Assembly: GCF_004087835.1 (NCBI RefSeq)
Contig: NZ_CP035119.1
Coordinates: forward strand, 2,953,362-3,017,361
Length of the DNA stretch: 64,000 nt
Direction of reading: 5' to 3'
Origin: Halorussus pelagicus
GTDB lineage: Archaea > Halobacteriota > Halobacteria > Halobacteriales > Haladaptataceae
The position numbers were made by a program, and so were the translations under genes. Of the stretch, positions 43,379 to 52,611 are shown in pieces. The stretch's first letter is position 1; every line of letters begins with the position of its first letter. The notes below the pieces were generated by a model that ran no database searches, was not told the DNA's origin, and saw only the letters and a program-made list of their open reading frames with translations.

Positions 43379-44206
43379 TCACGGCCACGCGTACCGCCGG
43401 ACGCCCGAGACGAACTCCCGTGAGACGACCGCCCAGTGAGGTTCGCTGACGCGCTGGGAGAGTCGGTAGGCGACCCCGACCAACAGGACTGCGAACGCGG
43501 CGTCGGTCACCCAGTGGATACCCAGATACAGCGTCGAGAGGACAATGGCCCCCGCGAGCACCGCGGCAGTGTAGGCGTAGCGCGTGTCGGCCTTCTGGGC
43601 GTAGAGGGCCGCCAGCACCGACAGGCCGGTGTGGAGGCTCGGGAAGGCCTTGACCAGCGTGTCCGTGCTGTAGATGCCGTGTTCGATGGCGGGTGTGAGT
43701 TCGTACATCAGCGGTTCGACCGTCGAGAGGTACAGCCCCGACACCTTCACCGGGAACAGGACGAAGAAGGGCACCGCGCAGACGACCACGATGACGTACG
43801 CCAGCGCGTAGCGGTAGGCCTCCTCCTCGTCGTGGACCTTCAGCTTGAAGTACGTGAACAGGACGATGAAGGGGAACCCGACGAGATAGACGCCGGTCGC
43901 CAACACGGTCAGCGGCGTCACCGCGAACGCCTGAAACGCCGCGACGGTCGCTCCTTCGACGGCGTAAATCGCGCCGGTGAACGTTCTGGCGACGTGGAAG
44001 TTGAGCGCGAGCGTGTTCACGATTTCCGTGACGACCCACGCGACGCCGAGGTACTTCCAGTCGGTTCGGAGGAAATCCGTGAAGAGCACTCGAAATCGCT
44101 GTTCGGGGAGGAAGACCCGCTTGCCCACGAGCATGGCCGCGATGCTCGGGACGGCGACGAGGAGGGTGAACTGCGTACCGAGCGGGAGGGAGGCAAACAT
44201 ATTCAT
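43379..44206 (-). CDS. PAP2-superfamily membrane phosphatase
   Basis: A 275-residue membrane protein with about six helices. PAP2 motifs are the central PSLHTGLSVL (near 190) and the C-terminal GIHWVTDAAF (near 230), with the catalytic His in each; the first motif (K-x6-RP) is not clear. The family removes phosphate from lipid or soluble substrates, or transfers inositol phosphate (aureobasidin-resistance-like members). ATG 44206 is used; TTG 44209 lies just before it. Confidence 0.88.
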   Translation of the reverse strand: MNMFASLPLGTQFTLLVAVPSIAAMLVGKRVFLPEQRFRVLFTDFLRTDWKYLGVAWVVTEIVNTLALNFHVARTFTGAIYAVEGATVAAFQAFAVTPLTVLATGVYLVGFPFIVLFTYFKLKVHDEEEAYRYALAYVIVVVCAVPFFVLFPVKVSGLYLSTVEPLMYELTPAIEHGIYSTDTLVKAFPSLHTGLSVLAALYAQKADTRYAYTAAVLAGAIVLSTLYLGIHWVTDAAFAVLLVGVAYRLSQRVSEPHWAVVSREFVSGVRRYAWP

Positions 44207-44374
44207 CAATAGCTACTCCCCAATCCGATAAAAGATTTGACTTTCTCTCCGTGAACGCGACCAAGACTGCGGTATGCGACGAGATAGCACTACTGTATCC
44301 TCCTGAAATTGATGTCTCTGCGACCGCCTCTGTGGACGTGTCGCGGGGAAGAGTAAAAATCGTTCGGGCGAAAG

Positions 44375-45151
44375 CTATCGGTCGTCCGCGGGGTCGGCGC
44401 TCCCGACCGCGCTCTCCTTCGCGGGGTCGGTTCCGTCCTCGGTGTGATACATCGCGCGCCGGAGCAGTCCCCGGAGCGTCCGGACCTCACGGCCGGTCGG
44501 ATGCGCGCGCCCGAGAAGTCGCCGGGCGAGTCGCACCGTCTTGGCCCGCTTCTCGGTGGGATGGCCGATGGCGTCGAGAAACTCGCCGAAGTGGTCGTAG
44601 AACCCCTCGATTTCGGACTCGTCGGCCCGCTCGCGCTCCACGTCCGGCAGTTGGGTCTCCTCGACGGTGAGTTCTCGGAGTTCGTAGAGCGTGACGGTTG
44701 CGGCCTGCCCCAGATTCAGCGACGAGTAGTCTGCGCTGGCGGGAATCGAACACACCTCGTCAACGCGAGCCATCTCGTCGTTCGTCAGGCCGTTGTCCTC
44801 CCGGCCGAAGACGAGACAGGTGTCGGTCTCCACGTCGCGGAGACTGTCGGCCAACTCGTCGGGCGTCTTGAAGGGGAACCGGCGGTGCTTCCGGGCGTCC
44901 TCGTTGGTCGTCGCGGTCAGCCCGACGGTGTGGTAGTTCTCCACGAGGTGGTCGAACGTCACCTCGTCGGCGTCCGGTAACACGTCCTCGCGGGCCTGTC
45001 CCGCGAAGCCGTAGGCCTCGCTGTCGCGGCCGAACTCCGGCGGGTCCACCAGTTTGAGGTCGTGCATGCCGAAATTCTTCATCGCCCGCGCGATGGTGCC
45101 GATGTTGCCCGGCGTCTTCGGTTCCACGATGGCGACTGCTGGCGGGGTCAT
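44375..45151 (-). CDS. SpoU-family (TrmJ-like) RNA 2'-O-methyltransferase
   Basis: A 258-residue SPOUT methyltransferase. Motif 1 is [19 protein letters not shown] (7-25), motif 2 [14 protein letters not shown] near 127, and motif 3 [14 protein letters not shown] near 155, which bind AdoMet in the trefoil knot. The C-terminal 70 residues are helical, as in TrmJ, which methylates tRNA position 32. The ATG overlaps the stop of the preceding gene (ATGA), so the two are coupled. Confidence 0.92.
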   Translation of the reverse strand: MTPPAVAIVEPKTPGNIGTIARAMKNFGMHDLKLVDPPEFGRDSEAYGFAGQAREDVLPDADEVTFDHLVENYHTVGLTATTNEDARKHRRFPFKTPDELADSLRDVETDTCLVFGREDNGLTNDEMARVDEVCSIPASADYSSLNLGQAATVTLYELRELTVEETQLPDVERERADESEIEGFYDHFGEFLDAIGHPTEKRAKTVRLARRLLGRAHPTGREVRTLRGLLRRAMYHTEDGTDPAKESAVGSADPADDR

Positions 45152-45720
45152 GAGGAAGGGTAGTCCCTGCTGAGGTCGAAGTCGTCCTCGTCGGCCTCGG
45201 CGTCCTCGCCGGTCTCGACCTCCATGTTCCGGAGGTCGATGCGCTCGCGTTCTTCCTCCGGCACATCGACGTTCATGTCCTCCATGTCGGGTTCCGGGGG
45301 TTCGGGAATGTCGTCGGGGTCGGTTTCGACGTGTTCGACGCCGCCGTACCCCTCCGGCGCGCGCCCGCCGTCTACGAACCACTCGTGGAACTCGTCCTGT
45401 AGCTCCTGTTGACCCTTGTACTGGCTCCCGCCCTCCTCGCCGAACCAGTAGAGGAAGTCCGGTTCGTGGTCCGAACAGAGGATGACCTCGCCGAGCGGTT
45501 CGCCGTAGACGACCTCCGCGACGTTGCACTCGTGGACGTTCTCGTCGCCGTGAATCAACCAGCAGGCGTCGCAGGGCGAGGAGACTAGCGCCTGCAACCG
45601 CACGAGGCGCTTGCGCGGGTCGGCCGGAATATCGTCTATCGGCCGGTACTCGCCGTCCTCGGTGAACACCTCGTCCTCGTCGAACCGCCAGCCGCGAAGC
45701 CCGATGCTGATTTTGCCCAT
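45148..45720 (-). CDS. hypothetical protein coupled to the RNA methylase
   Basis: A 190-residue soluble acidic protein starting at [15 protein letters not shown]; an in-frame upstream Met adds a basic leader and is not used. Cysteines and histidines in [15 protein letters not shown] and ILCSDHEPD could form a zinc site (about 48-90). The last 70 residues are Glu/Asp/Pro-rich and probably disordered. It resembles a conserved haloarchaeal family without known function. Translational coupling to the TrmJ-like gene suggests an RNA-related role, by inference. Confidence 0.75.
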   Translation of the reverse strand: MGKISIGLRGWRFDEDEVFTEDGEYRPIDDIPADPRKRLVRLQALVSSPCDACWLIHGDENVHECNVAEVVYGEPLGEVILCSDHEPDFLYWFGEEGGSQYKGQQELQDEFHEWFVDGGRAPEGYGGVEHVETDPDDIPEPPEPDMEDMNVDVPEEERERIDLRNMEVETGEDAEADEDDFDLSRDYPSS

Positions 45721-45986
45721 TTGCGAGACGTTTCGGGTTCGGCGGTGAAAAAGAGCGCGTTCTCGGCGCTCGCCGCACACGCTCGGTTTTGTGGGACGGG
45801 TTTATTTTTCAGCGTCGTCGCTGAGTGTGGTTTACGTTTCGCCGCCGTCGCTAGGCGGGGTGTCGTGAGTTTGGAGGTTTCGGTCGAACACTGTATGGCT
45901 TCGCCCGCGCTAGCTACTCCACGCCCTAGCGCCCGACCTGAAACGAAGACAACCTTTTTCGCCCCGGAGTGAGCCAGTCACGGGCG

Positions 45987-46799
45987 ATGCCCTCCGCAGA
46001 CGCCTCCGAGACGCCGCCCGACGGGAAATCGTTTGGCACCCGACTCGAAACTGGCTGGGAGCGAGCGATGGACAACCTCCCGCTCGCGGCCGTGCCGCTC
46101 CTGTCGAGTCTGCTCGCGGTCGATAACGTCCGGCGGATTCGCGCCGCCGACGGAATCGAGATTGGCGTGGCCTTCCCGTTGCCCGCCGCGCTTCCCGACC
46201 TCTGGACCTTCGTGAACGTGCCGAGTTCCGACCCCGGCTTCTACGTCTCGCCGACCGCCGCGTTCCTCCCCGTCCGGATTCTCGTGCAAGCCGTCCTCGT
46301 CGCCGGACTGCTCGGAAGTATCGACCAAATCCTCCGGACCGGCCGGTACGACTTCGCCGACAATGCCCGGCGATACTTCGCACCGATGCTGGGGTTCGTC
46401 GCGCTCGTGAACCTCGCCACCCTCTCGACGGTAGGTTTCGCGGCGCTCTCGCCGCTGCTTCTCGGGGTTCTGATTCCGGCCCTGTTCGTGCTGAAGTACC
46501 TCTTCTACGCGACGGCGTACGTCGTCGCGGTCGCCGACGAGTCGCTCGGCGACGCGCTGGCCCGAAGCTATCGGTGGGCGACCACGGGCGGTCCCTACGT
46601 CTCTTTCAGCGCGGGGTACGTGCTGTTCGCCGCCGCGGTCTCGCTGGTGGTCTCGGCCTTCGTCGTCAACCTCGGCGTCATCGGCGTCGCGGTCGGTGCG
46701 GTTGCGACGGCCCCGGTCGCGCTCGCGCTGACCTTCACCACGACCGCATTCGTCGCGGAGTTGGACGCCGGAGAGCGCGATGACGCCGGAGGGCCGTAA
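45987..46799 (+). CDS. six-helix membrane protein (paralogue set)
   Basis: A 270-residue membrane protein starting at MPSADASETPPDG; an upstream GTG at 45969 is possible. About six hydrophobic segments; residues 15-30 are a polar amphipathic start (FGTRLETGWERAMDNLP). The tail block (ALARSYRWATTGG ... AVATAPVALALTFTTTAFVAEL in part) is shared with the proteins at 36902 and 49729, so these are divergent paralogues of a haloarchaeal DUF7847/YIP1-like family. Function unknown. Confidence 0.72.
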   Translation: MPSADASETPPDGKSFGTRLETGWERAMDNLPLAAVPLLSSLLAVDNVRRIRAADGIEIGVAFPLPAALPDLWTFVNVPSSDPGFYVSPTAAFLPVRILVQAVLVAGLLGSIDQILRTGRYDFADNARRYFAPMLGFVALVNLATLSTVGFAALSPLLLGVLIPALFVLKYLFYATAYVVAVADESLGDALARSYRWATTGGPYVSFSAGYVLFAAAVSLVVSAFVVNLGVIGVAVGAVATAPVALALTFTTTAFVAELDAGERDDAGGP

Positions 46800-46933
46800 A
46801 TGCTGGCGGCTGGGAGTGTCGCCGCGGCGTCAGAGCGCGAGCGAGCGAGGCCTGACGAGACCGCATAGCGGACGAGACGGGTTCTCGGGCGATGGCCCGT
46901 GGATTCAAGGGAGCGCCGTGAGACATAGTGGGT

Positions 46934-48481
46934 ATGCCTGAGTCCGACCTCGCGGCGCAGGTCGAAGACGTGCTTTCGGTCGCCCCCGACGAGTTTCAAG
47001 CGCAGGTCGAAGCGGACGCGGAGGTTATCGTCGAGGAGATAGAGGACGGGACCTTCGACAACCCGCAGGCCATCATCGGCTTCGAGTACGAGTTCTACGC
47101 GGTTGACGCCGAGAGCGGCGCTCTCCGGCGGGTGCCGCGGCGACTCCTCGACCTCATCGGCTTCGAGAAGGAACTGGGACTGCACAACGCCGAGATGTCT
47201 ACCAGTCCGCAACCGCTCAACACGCACGGACTGGCCGCCCAAGAGGCCGAGGTGAAAGCCCAACTCTCGGCCGCAGAGGACCGCACCGGCGCGGAGGGGA
47301 TGCGACTGGTCAGCGACGCCATGTGGACTGTCCCGCCCGAGGGCGAGACGGCCGAGGAGTATCTCACCGACAGCGTGTCCGACCGCGGGGTTCGCATCGC
47401 CTCGAACATGAGCGACTCGGTGCGCTACCACGCGATGGCCAACTCCGACGGGCGGGCCGGAATGGCTCTCGACGCCCCGCACGTCTCGCTGGACGCCGAC
47501 ACCGTGATGCCCGAGAGCCTCATCACCTCCATCCAGCCCCACTATCAGGTGCCCCACGCGCGAGACCTGCCGACCTACTTCCAGTACGCGCTCCGTATCG
47601 CCGGTCCCTTGCTCGCGCTCGGGGTGAACTCGCCGTTCTTCCCGCCGGACCTCTACGACGCCGACGCCACCGCCGAGGAGATTCTGGCCGACGGCTACGA
47701 CGAGCATCGCATCGGCGTCTTCGAGACGGCCCTCAATCGGTCGGGCGACGACCCCGACAAAGTTCGGTTTCCGCGGGAGTTCGACAGCGTCGAGCAGGCC
47801 GTCGAGCGCATCGCCAACGACCGGACCATCGTCCCGATGCCCGTCGAGACCGCCGACCGGTTCGACGACGAGTTCGCCCACTTCCGACTCAAGCACGGCA
47901 CCTACTGGCGGTGGGTCCGGCCGGTGTTCGGCGGGGCCACGCGGTCGGCCGCCAACGCCCGCATCGAGTTCCGACCCATCGCGGCCCAACCGACCGTCCG
48001 GGACTCCATCGCGTTTCAGGCCGCGTTCGCTGGCCTGCTCGAATCGACCTTCCGGCGCGAACACCCGGTCCGGCACCTCGACTGGGTGGTCGCCAAGGAC
48101 AACTTCTATGGCGCGATGGAGGATGGACTCGACGCGGACATCTACTGGATAACCAACGACGGCAAGGAGACCACCGACCACGAGCAGATGTACGAAGACA
48201 TCTTCGCCCACGCCAAGGACGGTCTCCAGATGCGCGGCCTGAGCGACCAAGACGCCGCGAAGTATCTCTATCCGCTCCGCCAGCGCGCCCGCCACCGACT
48301 GACTCCGGCGAGTTGGAAGCGCGAACGCGTCCGGGACCGACTGGACGACGGCGCGGACTTCGAGGACGCGGTGTACGGGATGCAGTCCGACTACGTCGAG
48401 ATGCAGAGCGAGACGCTGATAGACGGCACGTTCGCGGACTGGGTGGGTCGCGGGGATACGGAGATGGAGCGCGAAGACTGA
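46934..48481 (+). CDS. glutamate-cysteine ligase-like (GCS2 superfamily) protein
   Basis: A 515-residue cytoplasmic protein. Start ATG 46934 (a GTG lies two codons upstream). GCS2-type landmarks are IIGFEYEFYAVD (about 47-58), ELGLHNAEMSTSPQPL near 84, SVRYHAMANSDGRAG near 164, and ARIEFRPIAAQPTVRDSI near 343. The superfamily joins glutamate to cysteine or other amines using ATP. Haloarchaea make gamma-glutamylcysteine as their main thiol, but this protein is longer than the usual enzyme, so the amine substrate is uncertain. Confidence 0.8.
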   Translation: MPESDLAAQVEDVLSVAPDEFQAQVEADAEVIVEEIEDGTFDNPQAIIGFEYEFYAVDAESGALRRVPRRLLDLIGFEKELGLHNAEMSTSPQPLNTHGLAAQEAEVKAQLSAAEDRTGAEGMRLVSDAMWTVPPEGETAEEYLTDSVSDRGVRIASNMSDSVRYHAMANSDGRAGMALDAPHVSLDADTVMPESLITSIQPHYQVPHARDLPTYFQYALRIAGPLLALGVNSPFFPPDLYDADATAEEILADGYDEHRIGVFETALNRSGDDPDKVRFPREFDSVEQAVERIANDRTIVPMPVETADRFDDEFAHFRLKHGTYWRWVRPVFGGATRSAANARIEFRPIAAQPTVRDSIAFQAAFAGLLESTFRREHPVRHLDWVVAKDNFYGAMEDGLDADIYWITNDGKETTDHEQMYEDIFAHAKDGLQMRGLSDQDAAKYLYPLRQRARHRLTPASWKRERVRDRLDDGADFEDAVYGMQSDYVEMQSETLIDGTFADWVGRGDTEMERED

Positions 48482-48526
48482 CCCGCAAGCGGGAGTTTCT
48501 TGTCGGACAGCTACCATTCGGCGGGT

Positions 48527-49732
48527 ATGGTCTCCGACCTCTCGCGCCGGTCTGCCCTCTTCGGACTCGGGACCGGACTGTGCGGACTAGGCGCGGTCCG
48601 CGCCATCCGACCGGACGACGTGACCGACTCGCAGTCCCGCACAAACTCGGCGCTCGACTGGCCGATGGCGCGCTACGACGCCGCGGGCACCGGCTACAAC
48701 CCCGACGCCGCCGGACCGAAGGACGGCGCGCGGGTGAAGTGGGAGCGAGAACCGGACGGCTTCTCCGGCGGCACCGAGTCACCGATTCTGCTCGGCGACA
48801 CGCTCTACGCGACCGGCCAGCGACTCCTCGCGCTCGACGCCGAGACCGGCGAGACGCGATTCGGCCACGAAGGGTCGTATTGGTCGAGTCCGGCGCGCGC
48901 CGCGGCCGAGGCGTACGACACCGACACGCTGGCGGTTTCGACGCGGCGGACCGTGGCGGGTCTGAACGCGGACGGTGGCGTTCGCCTGTTCGACCGCGAG
49001 TTCGGCGTCGAGCGATGGCGCGGTCCCCGACCCAAGTCGGCACTGAGTTTCCTCACGTCCGTGCCGCCGGTCGCCGTCGGTGGAACCGTCTACGCGGTGA
49101 TTCCCGGCACCGGACAGGTCGTCGCGCTCGACGCGAGTAGCGGCCGGGAACTGTGGCGACGCTCCCCCGGCGACGGACTCCAGCGTCTCGCGGTCCGGAA
49201 CGGGCGGGTCTTCGCGGTCCACTGGCCGTACCGAGCGACTGCCTACGACGCGGACACCGGCGAGCGACTGTGGCGGACCGACCTCGAAGAGCAGATGGTC
49301 CTCCCACCGACTGCGACCGGCGAGGGCGTACTCGTCCCGGACCGAACCGGCCTCACCCTGCTGGACGCCGACGACGGGAGCGTCCGCTGGCGCGCCGACC
49401 ACGACGGCAACGCGACCGAAGGCGCGGCCGCAGTCGCCGACGGCGCGGCGTACGTCCAGTCGAACGCCAGCGAGGACTCGCTCCACGCGTTGGACCTCGA
49501 AACGGGCGAGGAGCGTTGGTCGGCCGCCGTCGGACGCGAGGGGACGCCCGTCGTCGCTGACGGCGTCGTCTACGCCCGAGACCACAACGACCTCGTGGCG
49601 CTCGACGCCGACGACGGCACGGTTCGCTGGCGATACGACTCTCGGCTCCCGCTCTCGACGCCCGCCGTCGGCGACGGGGTGCTGTACGCCGTCGCCCACG
49701 GCCGAATCGTCGCGCTGGAGGAAAAGCGATGA
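48527..49732 (+). CDS. PQQ-type beta-propeller protein
   Basis: A 401-residue protein with a Tat-like leader (DLSRRSALFGLGTGLCG). The start ATG 48527 is chosen over a TTG 27 bases earlier. Seven to eight blades repeat the L-A-L-D-A-x-T/D-G-x-x-x-W pattern: LALDAETGETRF, VALDASSGRELWRR, AYDADTGERLWRT, LLDADDGSVRWRA, HALDLETGEERWSA, VALDADDGTVRWRY. No metal or PQQ ligand residues stand out, so it is probably a structural or assembly propeller at the cell surface. Overlaps the next gene by four bases. Confidence 0.9.
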   Translation: MVSDLSRRSALFGLGTGLCGLGAVRAIRPDDVTDSQSRTNSALDWPMARYDAAGTGYNPDAAGPKDGARVKWEREPDGFSGGTESPILLGDTLYATGQRLLALDAETGETRFGHEGSYWSSPARAAAEAYDTDTLAVSTRRTVAGLNADGGVRLFDREFGVERWRGPRPKSALSFLTSVPPVAVGGTVYAVIPGTGQVVALDASSGRELWRRSPGDGLQRLAVRNGRVFAVHWPYRATAYDADTGERLWRTDLEEQMVLPPTATGEGVLVPDRTGLTLLDADDGSVRWRADHDGNATEGAAAVADGAAYVQSNASEDSLHALDLETGEERWSAAVGREGTPVVADGVVYARDHNDLVALDADDGTVRWRYDSRLPLSTPAVGDGVLYAVAHGRIVALEEKR

Positions 49733-50562
49733 GCGCCGAGAATCCCGGTCGGAGCGACCCGCCCGCCGAGCGCGTCGATAGCGAACGCCTTCCCGACACG
49801 TCGGTCTCTGGCGTCCTCCGGGAGTCGGTCGGCCGCATCGCCGCCGACCCGAGACTCGCGCTTCCGTTCGTCGTCGCGGGACTCGCTCTGACGGTGGTCG
49901 ATTGGTTCCGAGCGCGCGACTCGGTGCCGACGCCGTCACCCGAGCTAGTCGGCGACGTGACGCTAAGCGTCGCATATCAGCTCTACCCCGCGGGACTCCG
50001 GGCGACCGGCCTTCGCCCCGCGGCGCTGGTGGACCTCGAACCCGCGTATCTTGTGCGGACGCTCGGTCTCGAACTCGGGGCGTTCCTCGCGGTGGGTGTC
50101 GCCGGATGGCTCACGCTCTCGCGGGCCGCGGGCGCTCGCTCGCGCGCGGCGAACGACCGTCCGCCCGCACAGACGCGTCTCTCCTCTGGCGACCGACTCG
50201 GCGCCTACCTCGGATTCACGGTCGTCGCCCACGTTCTGATTCGCCTACTCGGGGTTTTCGACGGACTCGGATGGCTGTCACTGGTCGGATTCGTCGCATT
50301 CGCGGTACTCGCCGTCCGTCTGTTCGCCGCGCCCGCGCTGGTGGTCGCCGGAGACGACATCCGTGGGGCGGTTCGGGAAAGTACAACACGGTCGGCGGGC
50401 GAAGGAGCGACGCTGTTCGGTCTCGTCCTTCTCCTCGGAATCAGCGCGTGGCTTCTCGGGAGCGTCCCGGTCGTCGGGGCGTTGCTGAGTACCGCGGTCG
50501 TCGCGCCGGTTCACGCCGTCGCAGCGGTCGTCTTCGCCGAGGAAGTCGGACCGCGCCGGTAA
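49729..50562 (+). CDS. membrane protein coupled to the propeller
   Basis: A 277-residue membrane protein with a polar N-terminal 30 residues and about five helices. It shares the overall plan and tail with the proteins at 36902 and 45987. Its ATG overlaps the propeller's stop (ATGA), so it likely anchors or works with that exported protein. No catalytic motif seen; a hydrophilic loop (RAAGARSRAANDRPP) joins two helical halves. Confidence 0.72.
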   Translation: MSAENPGRSDPPAERVDSERLPDTSVSGVLRESVGRIAADPRLALPFVVAGLALTVVDWFRARDSVPTPSPELVGDVTLSVAYQLYPAGLRATGLRPAALVDLEPAYLVRTLGLELGAFLAVGVAGWLTLSRAAGARSRAANDRPPAQTRLSSGDRLGAYLGFTVVAHVLIRLLGVFDGLGWLSLVGFVAFAVLAVRLFAAPALVVAGDDIRGAVRESTTRSAGEGATLFGLVLLLGISAWLLGSVPVVGALLSTAVVAPVHAVAAVVFAEEVGPRR

Positions 50563-50678
50563 CGACGTGCTGTTCGGTGAGCGAGAACGCCGCGACTCTT
50601 TCGAGGGCGAGAACCCCGCGGCTTCCGAGAGTGAAAAACGAGGGCGCGAAGCGCCCGAGTGGTCGGAGAAGAACCGAC

Positions 50679-51407
50679 TTACAGCGCGTCGTCGTAGTCT
50701 TCGTAGTCCGAAATCTCGACGCCGTCCTCGTCGATTTCGGCGAGCCAGATGCCGTTCCCGGACGCGGTGTCGCGTTCGACCGCGCTCTTGAGCGCGCGGA
50801 CGGCGACCTCGCGGGCCTCGTCCTGACTCATCTCCTCGTCGTACTCCTGTTCGAGGACACCGAGCGCGAACTGCGACCCGGACCCGGAGACGCTGTAGGT
50901 CTCCTCGGTCACGCCGCCGAGCGCGTCGTAGGAGTAGATGTGACCGCCTTCCTCGTCCACGCCACCGAGGACCGGGACCGTGATGAGGAAGCCGCCCGAG
51001 CGCAGGAGGTTGCCCGTCAGCGTCGAGAGCGCCTGCATGCTCATCTCTTCGCCGCGTCGGGAGTCGTAGAGGTTGCCCTCGACCTGCAGCGTGCGGATGA
51101 GCGACTGGGCCGCCGAGACCGACCCGGAGATGGTGAGCGCGGCCGACGGGTGGACCTGCTCGACCTTCTGGGCGGTCTTCGAGGAGACCATGTTACCGAG
51201 GCTGGCGCGCTTGTCCGTGACCATCACGACGCCGTCGGCGGTCGTCAGACCGATGGTCGTGGTGCCGGTCTTCAGCTCCTGAACGTCCTCGGTATCGACC
51301 GAGCGGTTCGGGAGCGAGCCGAGTTCCGGCTCGTAGGGGTTCGTGTCGTCGGCTTCGAGCCGCGAGACGTTCTGGGAGAATTCGGAACCGTGCATTGGGC
51401 TACGCAT
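50679..51407 (-). CDS. psmB: 20S proteasome beta subunit
   Basis: A 242-residue proteasome beta subunit. Self-cleavage after Gly48 in ELKTG exposes the catalytic Thr49 (TTTIGL). Active-site partners Asp (TDKRASLG), Lys33-equivalent in that block and the SGSGSQFALGVLE loop with GxS are present. The 48-residue propeptide begins MRSPMHGSEF. With the alpha subunit, not in the window, it forms the 20S core, which PAN (24981-26195) feeds. Length is normal for haloarchaeal PsmB. Start could also be Met5. Confidence 0.95.
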   Translation of the reverse strand: MRSPMHGSEFSQNVSRLEADDTNPYEPELGSLPNRSVDTEDVQELKTGTTTIGLTTADGVVMVTDKRASLGNMVSSKTAQKVEQVHPSAALTISGSVSAAQSLIRTLQVEGNLYDSRRGEEMSMQALSTLTGNLLRSGGFLITVPVLGGVDEEGGHIYSYDALGGVTEETYSVSGSGSQFALGVLEQEYDEEMSQDEAREVAVRALKSAVERDTASGNGIWLAEIDEDGVEISDYEDYDDAL

Positions 51408-51540
51408 TACCCGTCCCTAGGCCACCGGCACTGATAAAACCAACTCTTCGAGAGACTGTGGTATCGGTCGCACTTGCCGGAGTCGCCGCTGTCGGAAGTC
51501 GTCGCTTGGAAAATCGTCGTCGCTTCGCCGACGGTTCCGT

Positions 51541-51708
51541 TCAGACCGTCGTGTCGTAGGCCCGCTCCAATCGCTGTACGATTCGGTGCGCCGGGAGCGT
51601 GACGCCGAGTTGTCTGGTCAGGATGGCGAGCGGCAGCAGCGCGATGCTGGCGGCGACGCTCGTTTGGTACAGGGCGAACATGATCGCACGGTGAATCCGC
51701 GTGGACAT
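51541..51708 (-). CDS. 55-residue small membrane protein
   Basis: ATG 51708 opens a 55-codon frame with one hydrophobic helix (AIMFALYQTSVAASIALLPLAILTR in shortened form: residues 9-33) and a basic tail (HRIVQRLERAYD). A longer reading to 51906 adds 66 residues of unlikely composition and is rejected. Small proteins of this type occur in haloarchaea; no role is known. Confidence 0.55.
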   Translation of the reverse strand: MSTRIHRAIMFALYQTSVAASIALLPLAILTRQLGVTLPAHRIVQRLERAYDTTV

Positions 51709-52060
51709 CTGGGTTCGTACCTCGACTGGGGGTCGGCCGAGGGAATATAAAAGAGTTCTTGAAAACGAGGATTCATAACGAACGATATCTAGATTCGAAG
51801 GCGTCGCCCGCTTGCGATTCAACTCAGTTTGCACTCGGTTCAACGAAACAGGATTTCCGTGCCGCGTGGACGTAGGCATCGACTTGGCGACGCCCGGCGT
51901 ACGCATAACTTATGAGGATGATACGGCTCACGTCCGCGGCTCGCGCGCGGTCGAGCGTCGGCGCGGGGAGGTCTCCGCGGGGACCTCGCCGCAATCGGGA
52001 CCTCGGCGCGACTCGCCGCAAAACCGAAAGACACGAACCACCACGGAACGACCCCACGGT
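51709..52060. other. divergent intergenic region, no gene seen
   Basis: 352 bases between the small membrane protein and the DUF555 gene. The left part has AATATAAAAG, a likely TATA box for the minus-strand gene, and the right part CATAACTTATGAGG; both fit divergent promoters. A long open frame on the plus strand through this region is non-conserved-looking upstream extension of the DUF555 gene. No RNA gene or repeat is recognised. Confidence 0.6.
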
Positions 52061-52441
52061 ATGAGCAACTATCTCGTTGCGATGGAGGCGGCATGGTTGG
52101 TGCGCGACGTAGAGGACATCGACGACGCTATCGGCGTCTCGGTCAGTGAAGCCGGTCGGCGGCTGAACGAAAAGGACATGGACTACGTGGAGGTCGAGGT
52201 CGGCGCGACTGGCTGTCCGGCGTGTGGCGAGCCGTTCGACTCGGCGTTCATCGCGGCGGGAACCGCGCTCGTCGGTCTCCTGTTGGAGATGAAGGTCTTC
52301 AACGCCGACAGCGAGGAACACGCCCAGCGCATCGCCAAGAGCGAAATCGGCGGCGCGCTCCGCGACGTGCCCCTCGAAATCGTCGAGACCATCGAGTACG
52401 AGGAAGACGAGGACATCGAACTCGGCGGCAGCGACGAGTAA
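52061..52441 (+). CDS. UPF0212/DUF555 protein
   Basis: A 126-residue archaeal protein starting at [19 protein letters not shown]. The family signature region is [29 protein letters not shown] (shortened: [20 protein letters not shown]), followed by a zinc-ribbon-type CPACGEPF and a helical segment ([20 protein letters not shown]) and a Glu/Asp tail. UPF0212 proteins are found across Euryarchaeota; function unknown. Length matches the family. Confidence 0.88.
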   Translation: MSNYLVAMEAAWLVRDVEDIDDAIGVSVSEAGRRLNEKDMDYVEVEVGATGCPACGEPFDSAFIAAGTALVGLLLEMKVFNADSEEHAQRIAKSEIGGALRDVPLEIVETIEYEEDEDIELGGSDE

Positions 52442-52467
52442 GTCGCCGTTTCCGGGGAGTTCGACAA

Positions 52468-52544
52468 AGCGAACCGCGGGCGCGCTGAGACCGACTCCCT
52501 CGTGGAAAGTCCGGCCGAGCGAACCGCGGGCGTGCCGAGACGAC
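52468..52544 (+). repeat. direct repeat pair before the palindrome
   Basis: AGCGAACCGCGGGCG at 52468-52482 recurs at 52518-52532, followed in each by similar CGAGAC bases (CTGAGACCGAC versus CCGAGACGAC). A shorter CGCGAACCG follows the palindrome. A slippage-prone or structured spacer between two genes. Confidence 0.6.
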
Positions 52545-52571
52545 GGTCGGCCGACCGTCGTCTCGGCACGC
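52530..52571. repeat. 42-bp perfect palindrome between two genes
   Basis: CGTGCCGAGACGACGGTCGG (52531-52550) is the exact reverse complement of the next 20 bases (52551-52570), with one further G-C pair outside and no spacer. It can fold into a long cruciform or RNA hairpin. Location just after the DUF555 gene and 12 bases before the next promoter suggests a terminator or barrier element. Confidence 0.9.
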
Positions 52572-52581
52572 GAACCGAACC

Positions 52582-52592
52582 TTTATTTATAA
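52582..52592 (+). promoter_or_regulatory. TATA box of the HTH-CBS gene
   Basis: TTTATTTATAA centred about 25 bases before ATG 52612 predicts a leaderless mRNA. It begins 11 bases after the 42-bp palindrome. Confidence 0.6.
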
Positions 52593-52611
52593 CCGTTAGT
52601 TATCGGGGGAC

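Noticed and set aside
44725..44760. A tRNA T-arm-like GTGTTCGATTCCCGCC on the minus strand
   Set aside because: It lies inside the SpoU methylase reading frame (CSIPAS region) and no acceptor or anticodon arm can be built around it.
46800..46933. Short frame starting MLAAGSVAAASER after the membrane protein
   Set aside because: Only 22 codons with low-complexity Ala/Arg/Glu composition; no promoter or conservation sign.
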